From: JAFDCJ01 sp049669725
GTDB taxonomy: Bacteria > Desulfobacterota > Desulfobacteria > Desulfobacterales > JAFDCJ01
Length of the DNA stretch: 64,000 bases
Reading direction: 5' to 3'
NCBI GenBank assembly: GCA_049669725.1
Contig: JBATKU010000123.1
Span: forward strand, 4,352-68,351
This document shows positions 1 to 7,173 of the stretch, piece by piece (the stretch's first letter is position 1; every line of letters starts with the position of its first letter). Both the position numbers and the translations under genes were made by a program. The notes beneath the pieces were generated by a model. That model had not been told where the DNA came from. It saw nothing but the letters and a program-made list of their open reading frames with translations, and ran no database searches.

Positions 1-224
1 TTTTTTATGATTTTGCCCCAGGCGCTGATAGACCGATCCATGCCGATCAGGGAAACTTTGGTGGAGCCATCCGAATCTTTGGGATAGTCGTCCAGATCAT
101 CTTCCGTCGCTTCGTCATGGGCGCTGTGAAGGGCACGTCTGAGTTTGACATAGATCTGGTGCTGGTACCAGCGTATGACTTCCACGGAATCGGTCAGGGT
201 TATCGTAAAAACATGACCTTACAT
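1..224 (-). CDS. Conserved hypothetical protein, 3' end beyond the window
   Basis: On the minus strand an open frame begins GHVFTITLTDSVEVIRWYQ and runs off the left edge with an acidic stretch followed by DGSTKVSLIGMDRSISAWG. I recall similar proteins of unknown function in sulfate-reducing bacteria, but give no function. The natural-looking start is ATG at 224-222, yet the second codon is TAA (221-219), so translation from it would stop at once. The next in-frame start is GTG at 185, which would remove the first conserved-looking residues. The gene may therefore be freshly inactivated, start at the GTG, or contain a sequencing error. Partial, so length cannot be compared. Confidence 0.45.
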
Positions 225-361
225 ATCACAAATCCCTAAAATTGGGAAAGGGCGAAATTGCTCAAATGAGAACCATTGATGAGTGATTTTGCCGGCTGGT
301 GATTGTTAGCGCTGGGAAGGATTTAGAATTTTTGAGAATGGTTGGAGTAGATTGGAAGCAG

Positions 362-1207
362 CTACAGGCTTAGACTATCCAGATAATATGTCGGCTGCAG
401 AGACTTATCGACATCATTTAGCTTTTCCTTGGCGATGCCTGTACTCACCAGCACGGCATCGAGTCCAAATTCGACGGCTCCCCGAATATCGGTCTCCAGC
501 TGATCGCCGATCATCACCATGTCCCGCGTGCCGCTGCGTTCAAGGGCCTCCCTGAAAATAGCGGCATGGGGCTTGCCGAGCCGCGCAAATTTTAGCTCCG
601 GTCGAGCAGGGTATCGCCGCTGCAAGGCCGCTTCCAGAATCAGGGCGATGCTTCCGCTGGCAATGCCGAAACCCTGATCGGCTTTAGGATAGATCAAATC
701 GGGATTGGGCAGCACCAGGTGAACATTAGCGCCGCTGTCAAATTTTTTAAAAAGCCCGGAAAGCACGGTGTCCACTGTTTCGAGGAAGGAGTATCCGGAT
801 TCGTCGCCGATGACCAGCACTTCATACGGGTCCCGGGCAGCGACCACTTTTCCCCCTGCCAGTTCAACATAGCGGGCGCTGTCTTCAGGTCCCAGAACAG
901 CACAGGGCGCGTCTTCGAGGTGATTGGCGGCAAAATAATCCACCAGCAGCGAACCGGAGGTGATGATTTTGTCAGGCGCGATGGCCAGCCCAAAACTCTG
1001 AAAGAGTCTGGCGGATGTCGCCGGTAATTTGGAGGCATCGTTGGTCAGGATGTAAAACGGCTTTTTGGTGCGATTGAGGGTATTAATCAATCGGGCGGCC
1101 CCTGGCAGGGCACCGGATGAATGGACCAGAACACCGTAGGCGTCAAGTAGCAATACAGAATATTTTGCCAACAGTGTTTTAATATTAATTTTGCTGATCC
1201 GGGCCAT
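362..1207 (-). CDS. HAD-superfamily class IIA hydrolase (NagD-like)
   Basis: 281 residues, a normal length for HAD-IIA phosphatases. Motif I is LLDAYGVLVHSS near residue 20: the nucleophile Asp is present but the usual second Asp of DxD is Tyr. Replacement of that residue by an aromatic one is, as I recall, typical of one HAD-IIA subfamily (DxWGV type). Motif II is YILTNDASKLP, the conserved Lys lies in RLGKPHAAIF, and motif IV is MVMIGDQLETDIRGA. Probably a cytoplasmic phosphatase acting on a small sugar or nucleotide phosphate; the substrate cannot be read from the sequence. The 5' end overlaps the upstream acetyltransferase fragment by about 23 bases, so it probably belongs to the same transcript. 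Confidence 0.85.
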   Translation of the reverse strand: MARISKINIKTLLAKYSVLLLDAYGVLVHSSGALPGAARLINTLNRTKKPFYILTNDASKLPATSARLFQSFGLAIAPDKIITSGSLLVDYFAANHLEDAPCAVLGPEDSARYVELAGGKVVAARDPYEVLVIGDESGYSFLETVDTVLSGLFKKFDSGANVHLVLPNPDLIYPKADQGFGIASGSIALILEAALQRRYPARPELKFARLGKPHAAIFREALERSGTRDMVMIGDQLETDIRGAVEFGLDAVLVSTGIAKEKLNDVDKSLQPTYYLDSLSL

Positions 1208-1436
1208 TGGCTTGAATGAATCCTTGATAGTATCTTTCCCTGTTTTTTAGAATAAGACTCCGGATTTTATCTCCTTCAACAATCTTCTCGCTAAACTTCG
1301 GCAAAAGCCTCATGATATGGGCCTTTTTGTCACGCAGGGCATCCACAAGATCTGCTTCAGCTCCGGTTTCAAAGGCAGCTTGATGGACGCTGCGAATGGC
1401 TGCGGTGTCCCCGGGTTTTTCATATCTAATTTCCAT
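1185..1436 (-). pseudogene. Truncated GNAT N-acetyltransferase fragment
   Basis: The first 35 or so residues (MEIRYEKPGDTAAIRSVHQ, then AAFETGAEADLVDALRDK) are the start of a YhbS-type GNAT acetyltransferase. After that the acetyl-CoA-binding core is missing and the frame ends with about 45 residues I do not recognise (including RLLPKFSEKIVEGDKIRSL). Intact family members are roughly twice as long. Start chosen at ATG 1436, preceded by GGAGA six bases upstream; an in-frame ATG at 1448 would overlap the upstream gene more. Probably a deletion remnant that is still translated between its neighbours. Confidence 0.55.
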
Positions 1437-1707
1437 TGGTGTCTCCATTTAAAAACTGTACCTCGGGATGCCTGCCTGAAGCCCATTCATGGCAAAGATC
1501 CTCAAGGTAGGACACTACTTCAGATTCGGCTACGAAGGGCGGAACAATCAGGTCATCGGCTGGGCGCCTTTTACCGTCGGCGCTTGAATAAAACAGCTGC
1601 CAGCCATCTTCTGATTTTATGGCCAGGACCCGGCAGCCAAACACATCGAGTTTGATGGAAATGTCATTAGAGAACTCACTCACTTCGAGACCACTCAATT
1701 TCGACAT
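1426..1707 (-). CDS. Small conserved protein, DUF7661-like
   Basis: About 93 residues from the ATG at 1707; a TTG nine codons upstream is also open but would deepen the overlap with the preceding gene. The core reads FGCRVLAIKSEDGWQLFYSS, then GKRRPADDLIVPPF, and ends with YLDDLCHEWA-like residues (here YLEDLCHEWASGRHPEVQFL). I associate this pattern with the uncharacterised DUF7661 family, often found in accessory regions; this naming is from memory. It overlaps the genes on both sides, implying co-transcription with the 79-residue protein upstream. No signal peptide or membrane segment. Function unknown. Confidence 0.5.
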   Translation of the reverse strand: MSKLSGLEVSEFSNDISIKLDVFGCRVLAIKSEDGWQLFYSSADGKRRPADDLIVPPFVAESEVVSYLEDLCHEWASGRHPEVQFLNGDTNGN

Positions 1708-1915
1708 CTTCCCGTTCTTTAAAAACGGGTTCAAGAATGTCCAAAAGCGATTGGCCTGCCCCCCTGTTTTTCAACATCTCAAAAGTGGTGCGGTTCAAGT
1801 AATAATCTGTATCTTCAGCCCATTCCTCCTCCAGATGATCAATTAAAAACTGCAGGTCCTCTTCAGATATAGTTCCTAAAGGCGCACCATTTTTCTTGTC
1901 GCTTAACTTTATCAT
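1676..1915 (-). CDS. Small acidic protein of unknown function
   Basis: 79 residues, acidic and predicted soluble: IGTISEEDL-like start, then FLIDHLEEEWAEDTDYYLNR and TFEMLKNRGAGQSLLDIL. Similar small proteins occur widely in Desulfobacterota and Acidobacteria; I recall some being mis-labelled galactosyldiacylglycerol synthase, which is impossible at this size. A clear GGAGG lies just upstream of the ATG at 1915. It overlaps the downstream DUF7661-like gene by about 32 bases and is probably first in a short minus-strand operon. No function is proposed. Confidence 0.6.
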   Translation of the reverse strand: MIKLSDKKNGAPLGTISEEDLQFLIDHLEEEWAEDTDYYLNRTTFEMLKNRGAGQSLLDILEPVFKEREDVEIEWSRSE

Positions 1916-1985
1916 CTCTCCTCCTTAGATTGTGTGTTAATGTCCACCCCTCTGGACATACAGGGGCATGCATAACCGTGCGGCG

Positions 1986-2522
1986 CTATTTCGCGTTGCC
2001 AACAACTTTCCACTGGTCATTGTAAAGGGTCAGGAGCAGAACATCTTCCTGACGGGTATCACTGATCAGTTTTGGCGGAATAATTTCCAGGATGACCCTG
2101 GCCGTCTCAGTATCAATACGATTGCTCCCTATTACATTGACTACGGTTTCTCGCATGGCTTTCAGATGCTCGGGCGGTGCATTTTCTCGATCTTTTGTAA
2201 CCAGCAGGATAAGAAACTGCTTGGCAGGCAATCGCAAAGCTGAATCCAGATTTTCGATATTCTTGAAGCGAGCCTTAAATTCATCCGCCTGTCCTTGCTG
2301 CCTGGCAAACTCATAGGCCTTCCTGATATCAGCTTTTCGTCGATCAAGCACTCTGGGATCCATCAAGGAGAAGGACATTTCCACGTCACCACGCAACATT
2401 GATGTCATATAGCGCCAGGCAGTCTTTTCAGCGTCTGCCAGATCAGCACTTTCTGCGTGTGTCCCCAGGGTGCTGAGAATGAAAATTATGGTGATGGTAA
2501 GTGTCAGCAATTTAGCTTTCAA
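1986..2522 (-). CDS. Secreted periplasmic protein of unknown function
   Basis: 178 residues. Residues 1-23 form a Sec signal peptide (Lys start, hydrophobic LLTLTITIIFILSTLG, then THAES). The mature part is a helical-plus-strand domain with TAWRYMTSMLRGDVEMSFSL, a pattern of the NTF2-like lipoprotein/DUF4878 kind, and ends with LYNDQWKVVGNAK, which also fits an NTF2-like fold. The start overlaps the stop of the upstream acetyltransferase by 11 bases, so it is co-translated with it. No catalytic residues can be assigned. Confidence 0.6.
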   Translation of the reverse strand: MKAKLLTLTITIIFILSTLGTHAESADLADAEKTAWRYMTSMLRGDVEMSFSLMDPRVLDRRKADIRKAYEFARQQGQADEFKARFKNIENLDSALRLPAKQFLILLVTKDRENAPPEHLKAMRETVVNVIGSNRIDTETARVILEIIPPKLISDTRQEDVLLLTLYNDQWKVVGNAK

Positions 2523-3039
2523 TAATTCCTCCTTTGCTCGGGAGATTGCAAATCATAAAGGTCACCGGGAACGGAAGATGTTTGAATTCTTTGGTATCGC
2601 CTTCAATAAAACCGATTTTCTGATACCAGCGCTTCAGGTTCGTCTGCGGGGCTATAATACCGATGCTGATTTTATTTATCCCTGAATCTTTGGCCTGGTG
2701 AAAAACATGATCGACCAGTTTGCGGCCGAAGCCTTTGCGCCGGTTGTCCGCTAACACCGCAAGCCGTTCGAGATAGCCAATATTCGGATCCGGAATTTCA
2801 AGCGCTGCGCATCCTGCCGGCAGGCCGTTATGCTCGAGGATGAAATAGGACACCCCCCTGGCAAAGTCGTTTCGAATCCACTCATCCGAGCAATTGGAGG
2901 GATGTTTCGGACAGTTTTCAGGCGTTAGATTAAACCTTAGGGCCACGTCGCGGTAGGAATGGCGAATGATAGCGGACAGAATCGATACATCCTCAATAGT
3001 GGCCTTTAGAATGTGCCTGCCAGAATTCATAGGCTTCAC
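2512..3039 (-). CDS. GNAT family N-acetyltransferase
   Basis: 175 residues, full length for the family. The acetyl-CoA motif A is clear: YLERLAVLADNRRKGFGRKL, followed by a second helix (VDHVFHQAKDSGINKISIG) and the motif B region NLKRWYQKIGFIEG. The substrate is unknown; the WYQKIGF signature is typical of acetyltransferases of small amines or peptide N-termini. The ATG overlaps the stop of the Coa1-like gene upstream (ATGA), and its stop overlaps the secreted protein, so the three form a tightly coupled operon. A second in-frame Met at codon 4 could also be the start. Confidence 0.8.
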   Translation of the reverse strand: MKPMNSGRHILKATIEDVSILSAIIRHSYRDVALRFNLTPENCPKHPSNCSDEWIRNDFARGVSYFILEHNGLPAGCAALEIPDPNIGYLERLAVLADNRRKGFGRKLVDHVFHQAKDSGINKISIGIIAPQTNLKRWYQKIGFIEGDTKEFKHLPFPVTFMICNLPSKGGIIES

Positions 3040-3500
3040 AAGTAGGTTTTATTTTTCTTCATAAGGTCGATTCTCTCGCCGCTGGTCTTAACTTCAACCA
3101 CCAGGGTCGTAAAGGTCCATCGATCGGCTGATTTCTCGGCCGCAGCGTAGATAGTTGCTTTGTCATAAGGTCCGGAGATAGGAATAGCCAGATCTGCCTG
3201 GCCTGAAGAACCGCTGATATTGATGTTGCCCATCACAAACAGTCCCTCCTCGATGGGGGTGCCCAGCGCCATTTCGACTGCCGGTTCGGCTCTGGCCGCA
3301 GCCAGGGCCTCCTTATAGACGTCGGATGACTTCATCATCCCAAAGACAATTGTCACAATCAGCACAACAAATCCGGTGAAAATCGCCAGAAGCCCTAAAC
3401 ATCCAACGGGGACGAACCACTTCCAGTTTCTTTGCCACCAGGTGGTTGGCATTTTAGGACTTAAGGATCGGGGCAGTGGTGGCGGTTTTTGCATTTGCAT
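3036..3500 (-). CDS. Coa1/Tim21-type membrane protein
   Basis: 154 residues: a Pro-rich cytoplasmic N-terminus (PPPLPRSL), one strong transmembrane helix at about 28-55 (WFVPVGCLGLLAIFTGFVVL), then a soluble domain with SSDVYKEALAAARAEPAVEM, ALGTPIEEGLFVMGNINISG and ADLAIPISGPYDKATIY. This fits the Coa1 family (cytochrome c oxidase assembly factor 1), whose bacterial members are mostly of unknown role. No oxidase genes are nearby, so an assembly role cannot be inferred here. First gene of the operon with the acetyltransferase and the secreted protein. Confidence 0.7.
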   Translation of the reverse strand: MQMQKPPPLPRSLSPKMPTTWWQRNWKWFVPVGCLGLLAIFTGFVVLIVTIVFGMMKSSDVYKEALAAARAEPAVEMALGTPIEEGLFVMGNINISGSSGQADLAIPISGPYDKATIYAAAEKSADRWTFTTLVVEVKTSGERIDLMKKNKTYL

Positions 3501-3569
3501 GTTGCTGTTTGCTTTTCTGATGTCGATAACAGATCCCCCTAAAAAAAGGAAATTCTAATTTTAATTTTG

Positions 3570-4262
3570 TTAAATATTTCGTCCTGTTTCTGTCGGACAA
3601 TTAATCTTTTTTGTGCTTTCTTTCGCATTTATAGGGCCATTTAGATAATAGTGCCACAAGAGCCGCGCAGCAACCGACCGCCGGGGTTTCCAAATCAAAC
3701 TAAGTTTAGCGAGCTCCTGCGGCGTCGGGCGTGCTGTCAGCCGTTTGAGTTGCTGGGTTGCGATGGCCAGGGCCAGGTCCTCAGCGGGCCAGATATCCGG
3801 TCGGCGCAGGACCGTCATCAAATAGATGTTTGCCGTCCAGGGCCCGATGCCTTTGACCTTGACCAGTTCAGACCGCGCGCTTTGGTCGTTCATTGTATTT
3901 AACCCAGACAGGTTGAGGCGTCCATCAACAATGGCGTAAGCAAGGTTGCGGCCATAAGCGATTTTCTGTCGGCTAAACCCGCAGGATCTGAGCCTGGCCT
4001 CATCCAGTTCGAGAAACCGATCCGGGGTAAGGGGAAAAACCGCTGCCCGCAGGCGGTCAAATGATGCCCTGGCAGAGGCCAGGGACACCTGCTGCTCCAG
4101 AATAATACGTATCAAGCTGGCGAATCCCGGTTTGCGTGTCCAGAATGTCGGCAGCTTGAGTATCGTCAGGATATGGGCCAGATCCGGGTCGCTGTCGCAT
4201 AAGTTTTGAATTGCCTCTGAAAAAGTTTTTTGGGTCAGCCGCACCGGGTTTTGTTTTGTCAT
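3570..4262 (-). CDS. DNA-3-methyladenine glycosylase, AlkA/HhH-GPD type
   Basis: 230 residues of the helix-hairpin-helix GPD superfamily. SLIRIILEQQVSLASARASF is the family's first conserved helix; the hairpin is LVKVKGIGPWTANIYLM; the catalytic Asp is in IWPAEDLALA. It lacks the N-terminal domain of E. coli AlkA and the Fe-S Cys cluster of MutY/Nth, so it resembles the short Mag1/AlkA-like enzymes. It would excise alkylated purines to start base-excision repair in the cytoplasm. It stands alone on the minus strand; no SOS or Ada box was recognised upstream. Confidence 0.85.
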   Translation of the reverse strand: MTKQNPVRLTQKTFSEAIQNLCDSDPDLAHILTILKLPTFWTRKPGFASLIRIILEQQVSLASARASFDRLRAAVFPLTPDRFLELDEARLRSCGFSRQKIAYGRNLAYAIVDGRLNLSGLNTMNDQSARSELVKVKGIGPWTANIYLMTVLRRPDIWPAEDLALAIATQQLKRLTARPTPQELAKLSLIWKPRRSVAARLLWHYYLNGPINAKESTKKINCPTETGRNI

Positions 4263-4495
4263 CTTAACGTTTCCGCAGTTGAAATCCGGTTTTTCGATAA
4301 TTCTTTCATAGCGCCCTAAGGGGAGTGGAAAGCAGCGGAACAGAGGCCAGCTGGAACACCCTGTTATTGGTAAATACTTGACGCTCTTTTAAAGATTACA
4401 TAGCCAAACTACGCCTTTTATCAACCAGCCACCCTGTGAGGGGAAAGATCACTGCGGCCCAGCCGATTTTTCCTCAGCCATGCCTTGGCTATCTT
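4263..4495. other. Gene-poor gap with a short membrane-protein-like tail
   Basis: A 233-base gap between the glycosylase and vapC. On the minus strand, around 4396-4464, a short frame reads GWAAVIFPLTGWLVDKRRS and stops shortly after; upstream it is closed by stops. It looks like the C-terminal end of a small membrane protein, perhaps a relic, but it is too short to assign. Nothing else is recognisable. Confidence 0.3.
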
Positions 4496-4855
4496 TTACG
4501 TAAAAGTCAAGTCAAGTTGATCTGCCGCAGACTTCAGCCGTTTATCTGCTGTCCACAGCGGTACTTCTGCCAGCTTAGCAGATGCTAAAAGATGGACATC
4601 AACGAAACCAATACCCTTTCCCATTAAATGATTTCTATCGATAAAAAATAGGAATTCGTCAAATTCAATCGTCGGAGCCAAGGGAAGGGATTGAAGCAAG
4701 GAGATGATTTCGTTCCGGTTTTTCAGATTTCCGCAGGCAAGTTCGCCAATGATAAATGGATGGCATATAACCTCAGCATCCATTAACAGCTTTTCCAGCC
4801 GCCGGCTTCCCTGGCGAAGGTGGGTTACCCAAATTGAGGTGTCAACAAAAACCAT
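4496..4855 (-). CDS. vapC: VapC-type PIN-domain ribonuclease toxin
   Basis: 119 residues with the PIN-domain acidic residues in order: Asp in MVFVDTSIWV, Glu in IGELACGN, Asp in GFVDVHLLASA, and Asp in LWTADKRLKSAA. This is the metal-dependent RNase fold of type II toxins, which cleave specific RNAs when freed from the antitoxin. It starts 8 bases after the vapB stop and must be co-transcribed with it. Full length with all four acidic positions, so it is probably functional. A 3' integrase remnant lies just beyond vapB. Confidence 0.9.
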   Translation of the reverse strand: MVFVDTSIWVTHLRQGSRRLEKLLMDAEVICHPFIIGELACGNLKNRNEIISLLQSLPLAPTIEFDEFLFFIDRNHLMGKGIGFVDVHLLASAKLAEVPLWTADKRLKSAADQLDLTFT

Positions 4856-4863
4856 AGTTGTTT

Positions 4864-5055
4864 TCAGGCAGATCTCCGTCTTGGAATGGAACGCAGATTA
4901 ACCTCCGTTCCGCCTAGTTTGGCCAATCGTTTGCTGCTTTCGCGGGCAATTAAAGCTTCTAATCCAAGCCGAACTAAGGAGGTTTTCTCCTTAACGCCTG
5001 TCAGTCGCGATGCTTTTTCCAGTATTTTATCATCTATGTTCAGTGTTGTTCTCAT
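4864..5055 (-). CDS. vapB: VapB-type antitoxin
   Basis: 63 residues starting MRTTLNIDDKILEKASRLTG, a ribbon-helix-helix DNA-binding fold, followed by KEKTSLVRLGLEALIARE and a basic C-terminus (RSIPRRRSA) that would wrap the PIN toxin. Start set at ATG 5055 because the MRTTLNID motif is the usual N-terminus; the open frame extends 12 codons further upstream, but that stretch is the palindromic promoter region. Antitoxin dimers of this family repress their own operon. Confidence 0.88.
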   Translation of the reverse strand: MRTTLNIDDKILEKASRLTGVKEKTSLVRLGLEALIARESSKRLAKLGGTEVNLRSIPRRRSA

Positions 5056-5091
5056 ATGCATCAATATGCATAAACAATACATATATGTCAA
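5055..5091 (-). promoter_or_regulatory. vapBC promoter with palindromic operator
   Basis: Reading the minus strand, a perfect TTGACA (-35) lies at 5091-5086. It is followed by an inner palindrome ACATATATGT and then TATGCAT-ATTG-ATGCATA (5072-5055), a perfect 7-bp inverted repeat whose last base is the A of the vapB ATG. A -10 element overlaps this region (CATATT or TATTGA at acceptable spacing). A palindrome over the -10 and start codon is where VapB-type autorepression would act. The transcript leader would be very short or absent. Confidence 0.6.
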
Positions 5092-5115
5092 GTAAAAATT
5101 TTAGTAATAAGATAA

Positions 5116-5247
5116 CGTTTGAGGTGCGGCTACGACATTAGAACGGTTCAAGACCTGCTTGGTCACAAGGATGTCACCACCACCATGATTTACACCCATG
5201 TCTTAAATAAGGGAGGAAAAGCAGTCCAAAGCCCCCTTGACCGTTAG
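5116..5247 (+). pseudogene. 3' fragment of an integron-type tyrosine recombinase
   Basis: The plus strand reads, after an in-frame stop at 5113, RLRCGYDIRTVQDLLGHKD, then VTTTMIYTHVLNKGGKAVQ and SPLDR before TAG at 5245. This holds the LLGHKD box (His) and the catalytic Tyr of MIYTHV. The tail KGGKAVQSPLDR matches the C-terminus of integron integrases (compare VRSPLD in IntI1) more than XerC/D. Only about 42 residues remain; the N-terminal 85-90 percent is gone, so it is inactive. The vapBC pair to the left points away from it, the orientation expected of cassettes beside intI. Confidence 0.75.
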
Positions 5248-5325
5248 GCAATTGGAAGCATCGATTGGTCGAGCAGCCACGAAATATTTATGCACTCACT
5301 AAACTTATTGTTTGCCCAAATTATA

Positions 5326-5721
5326 TCAACACCCGCATCCGCAACCACCACCGCAGTCACACCCACCACCACCGTGGGCGGTCATTTCAGCCATGGCTTT
5401 AACAACTTCCCGATTGTCCGTGCCGGCCACGGCAGTGATCTTTGCTTTTAGATAGGCATCTTCGCGACCATCAAACAAATCCCATATAGGTGGGTTGAGG
5501 TGTTCAAAGAATATATAAAATGTCTGTTTAGTGATGTGGAGCAATACCTCATCGCCTTCGGCTTTGTCCACCAATTCATATTCAAAAGGCGACATACCTT
5601 CCGGACCCAGGGCGAAGATAAATTCGAATCGGGGAAATTTCGGCGTGAGATCCATGGTGTCCGGCGACGTACCGGCCTGGAAGGATAGGGTGATCTTTTT
5701 TAAGTTTTCGACTTTGTTCAT
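5326..5721 (-). CDS. FKBP/SlyD-like protein with Cys-Gly-rich tail
   Basis: 131 residues from ATG 5721, which has GAGG six bases upstream; the frame is open further but runs into an intergenic repeat. The segment PRFEFIFALGPEGMSPFEYE followed by LVDKAEGDEVLLHI resembles the FKBP core of SlyD, where the equivalent region is FxxGxGxxIPGLExAL...GD, but the Ile-Pro-Gly loop is altered. The last 18 residues (TAHGGGGCDCGGGCGCGC) are nearly pure Gly and Cys, recalling SlyD's metal-binding tail. Probably a cytosolic metal-binding or chaperone-like protein; isomerase activity is doubtful. Confidence 0.5.
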   Translation of the reverse strand: MNKVENLKKITLSFQAGTSPDTMDLTPKFPRFEFIFALGPEGMSPFEYELVDKAEGDEVLLHITKQTFYIFFEHLNPPIWDLFDGREDAYLKAKITAVAGTDNREVVKAMAEMTAHGGGGCDCGGGCGCGC

Positions 5722-5734
5722 TCTTGGCCTCTTT

Positions 5735-5895
5735 TTAAAATTGTGAACTCTCGCCCGCTTTGCTCGAGTTCCCAGAACGCAGAGATATTTCATATAGTTT
5801 GGTCTAACCTTTTTGAGGAAAAAATACTAAGCACAATTGAAACTAAAAATGAAACAAAAACTCTTTGTGCGCTTTGCGGTCTCTGCGAGAGATCC
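5735..5895. repeat. Intergenic inverted word repeat (CGCAGAGA type)
   Basis: The left part contains AACGCAGAGATATTTC and the right part CTTTGTGCGCTTTGCGGTCTC then TGCGAGAG, the complement of the same CGCAGAGA/AAAGCG words. It fills the gap between the FKBP-like gene and the HAD gene and shows no coding signal. It belongs to a class of elements seen many times in this window, each built from a different short word. Confidence 0.5.
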
Positions 5896-5901
5896 CGATT
5901 T

Positions 5902-6867
5902 TTAATCCAAATGCTTAGGAGGCTTGCCGATTTTGTCCCCCAGTGCTCTTTCTCTGTTTTTTACTATTAAATCCGCTATTTCATTAATCGCATTTTTGAT
6001 CCACATGGCGGTCTGGGAGCCCTCGGTGTAGTTGGCTTCGCCGTAGGACTGCACCCGCCCCTGTTTCTGAAAGTTGTTGACCTGGGCAAATTCTTCTTTG
6101 GAGCCGTGCTGGTAGACGGCAAAGGTTTTTCCCCCGAACCGGTTGATGATGGAAAAAACCGGGATATCGCTGGGGCCGTCGGCCACATATATCATATTCT
6201 GAAAAGGCACACGGCGGTCTTCGTCCGGGATTTTGGCATCGACGCCGATATCCGGAATTTTGTTGGTGCCTTTGTTTATTTCAAACACGGCCCGGGTTTT
6301 GGTGGTATTGTCAAGGGCATAGGCAATCTGGGTCAATATTTTCGGTTGGGTCTTTTGGGCTTTGAATTTTTTACCCAAAAACCCAGGCGGTGGCGGATTT
6401 TCCACGAATTCGCATCCCCACACGCCGTCGATATAAGGGGCGATTTTGCTGCCCAGGATCATCTGGCGCAATCCGGTGGAGACAATGTAGTGCTCCACCT
6501 GGATTTCATGCTGGTGGTAATCGGGATTGGTGCGAACAAAATTTTTGACGGCGCTGAAAAACTTCGGGAGCCCCGGATAAAAGGAAATTTTTTTTCCAAG
6601 TCGTCTCAGGGTGTCGTTGTTAAGGCCTTTGAAAATGCCTTCGCGGGTGTAGGTCAGGATGTGGTTGAGGTAAACCGTGTCCGAGGCGATCAGGCTCATG
6701 CCGTCTCTTTTATAGTATTCCGGCAGCGCCTGGACTTCTTTCCAGAACTTATTGGGATCCACCTTGAATTTTTCGAACAGCGGTTCCTGCATGTATCCGG
6801 GTATCAATGTTTTATCAAAATCCCAGATGCAGGTGATGATGTTCTGTAGAAAAAGGGGTTGAACCAT
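5902..6867 (-). CDS. HAD-family hydrolase
   Basis: 321 residues. Motif I is CIWDFDKTLIPGYM at residue 14-20, with both Asp residues of the phosphatase active site. A helical cap follows. Motif II is likely EHYIVSTGLRQMILGSK, and motif IV is MIYVADGPSDIPVFSII. The order resembles phosphoserine-phosphatase-like HAD enzymes, with a larger cap. The substrate is unknown. No ribosome-binding site is obvious before ATG 6867. It stands alone on the minus strand, downstream of the small secreted protein gene. Confidence 0.8.
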   Translation of the reverse strand: MVQPLFLQNIITCIWDFDKTLIPGYMQEPLFEKFKVDPNKFWKEVQALPEYYKRDGMSLIASDTVYLNHILTYTREGIFKGLNNDTLRRLGKKISFYPGLPKFFSAVKNFVRTNPDYHQHEIQVEHYIVSTGLRQMILGSKIAPYIDGVWGCEFVENPPPPGFLGKKFKAQKTQPKILTQIAYALDNTTKTRAVFEINKGTNKIPDIGVDAKIPDEDRRVPFQNMIYVADGPSDIPVFSIINRFGGKTFAVYQHGSKEEFAQVNNFQKQGRVQSYGEANYTEGSQTAMWIKNAINEIADLIVKNRERALGDKIGKPPKHLD

Positions 6868-6937
6868 TTTTGTAAAATTTCGAATTTCGGATTTATTGAT
6901 GGATCTGATCTAAATTTATTGCGAAATCTTTGAAACG

Positions 6938-7126
6938 TCAAACAATATTAGTTTGGAGTCGGAAAATTCGGCCCGGATAGTTGCTTTTAGCGTCCGATGG
7001 GGGTTCTTTGTCGGAAGCATAGCACACCTGCGTGATATCCGGAGCGGCTTGTGCTGCACCTGCGAAGTTAAAAAGCAGGCCGGCCAGCACCGCAAGAATT
7101 ATTTGAGCAGTTAACCGGGCTTTCAT
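6938..7126 (-). CDS. Small secreted peptide or gene remnant
   Basis: 62 residues: residues 1-28 form a convincing signal peptide (KARLTAQIILAVLAGLLFNF then AGAAQAAPD). Only about 34 mature residues follow (ITQVCYASDKEPPSDAKSNY), with one Cys. I do not recognise it. It may be a genuine short exported peptide or the 5' end of a longer gene cut off by deletion, as happened to other genes in this window. Confidence 0.35.
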   Translation of the reverse strand: MKARLTAQIILAVLAGLLFNFAGAAQAAPDITQVCYASDKEPPSDAKSNYPGRIFRLQTNIV

Positions 7127-7173
7127 TTTTTCATTGCTGCAGTCGGCATACCAGCAAAAGAATGAGTTCAGAA

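Noticed and set aside
5280..5330. TGA after the GCGCGC tail of the FKBP-like protein read as selenocysteine
   Set aside because: The next bases are AT-rich with no SECIS-like hairpin, and only six codons would be added before a TAA.
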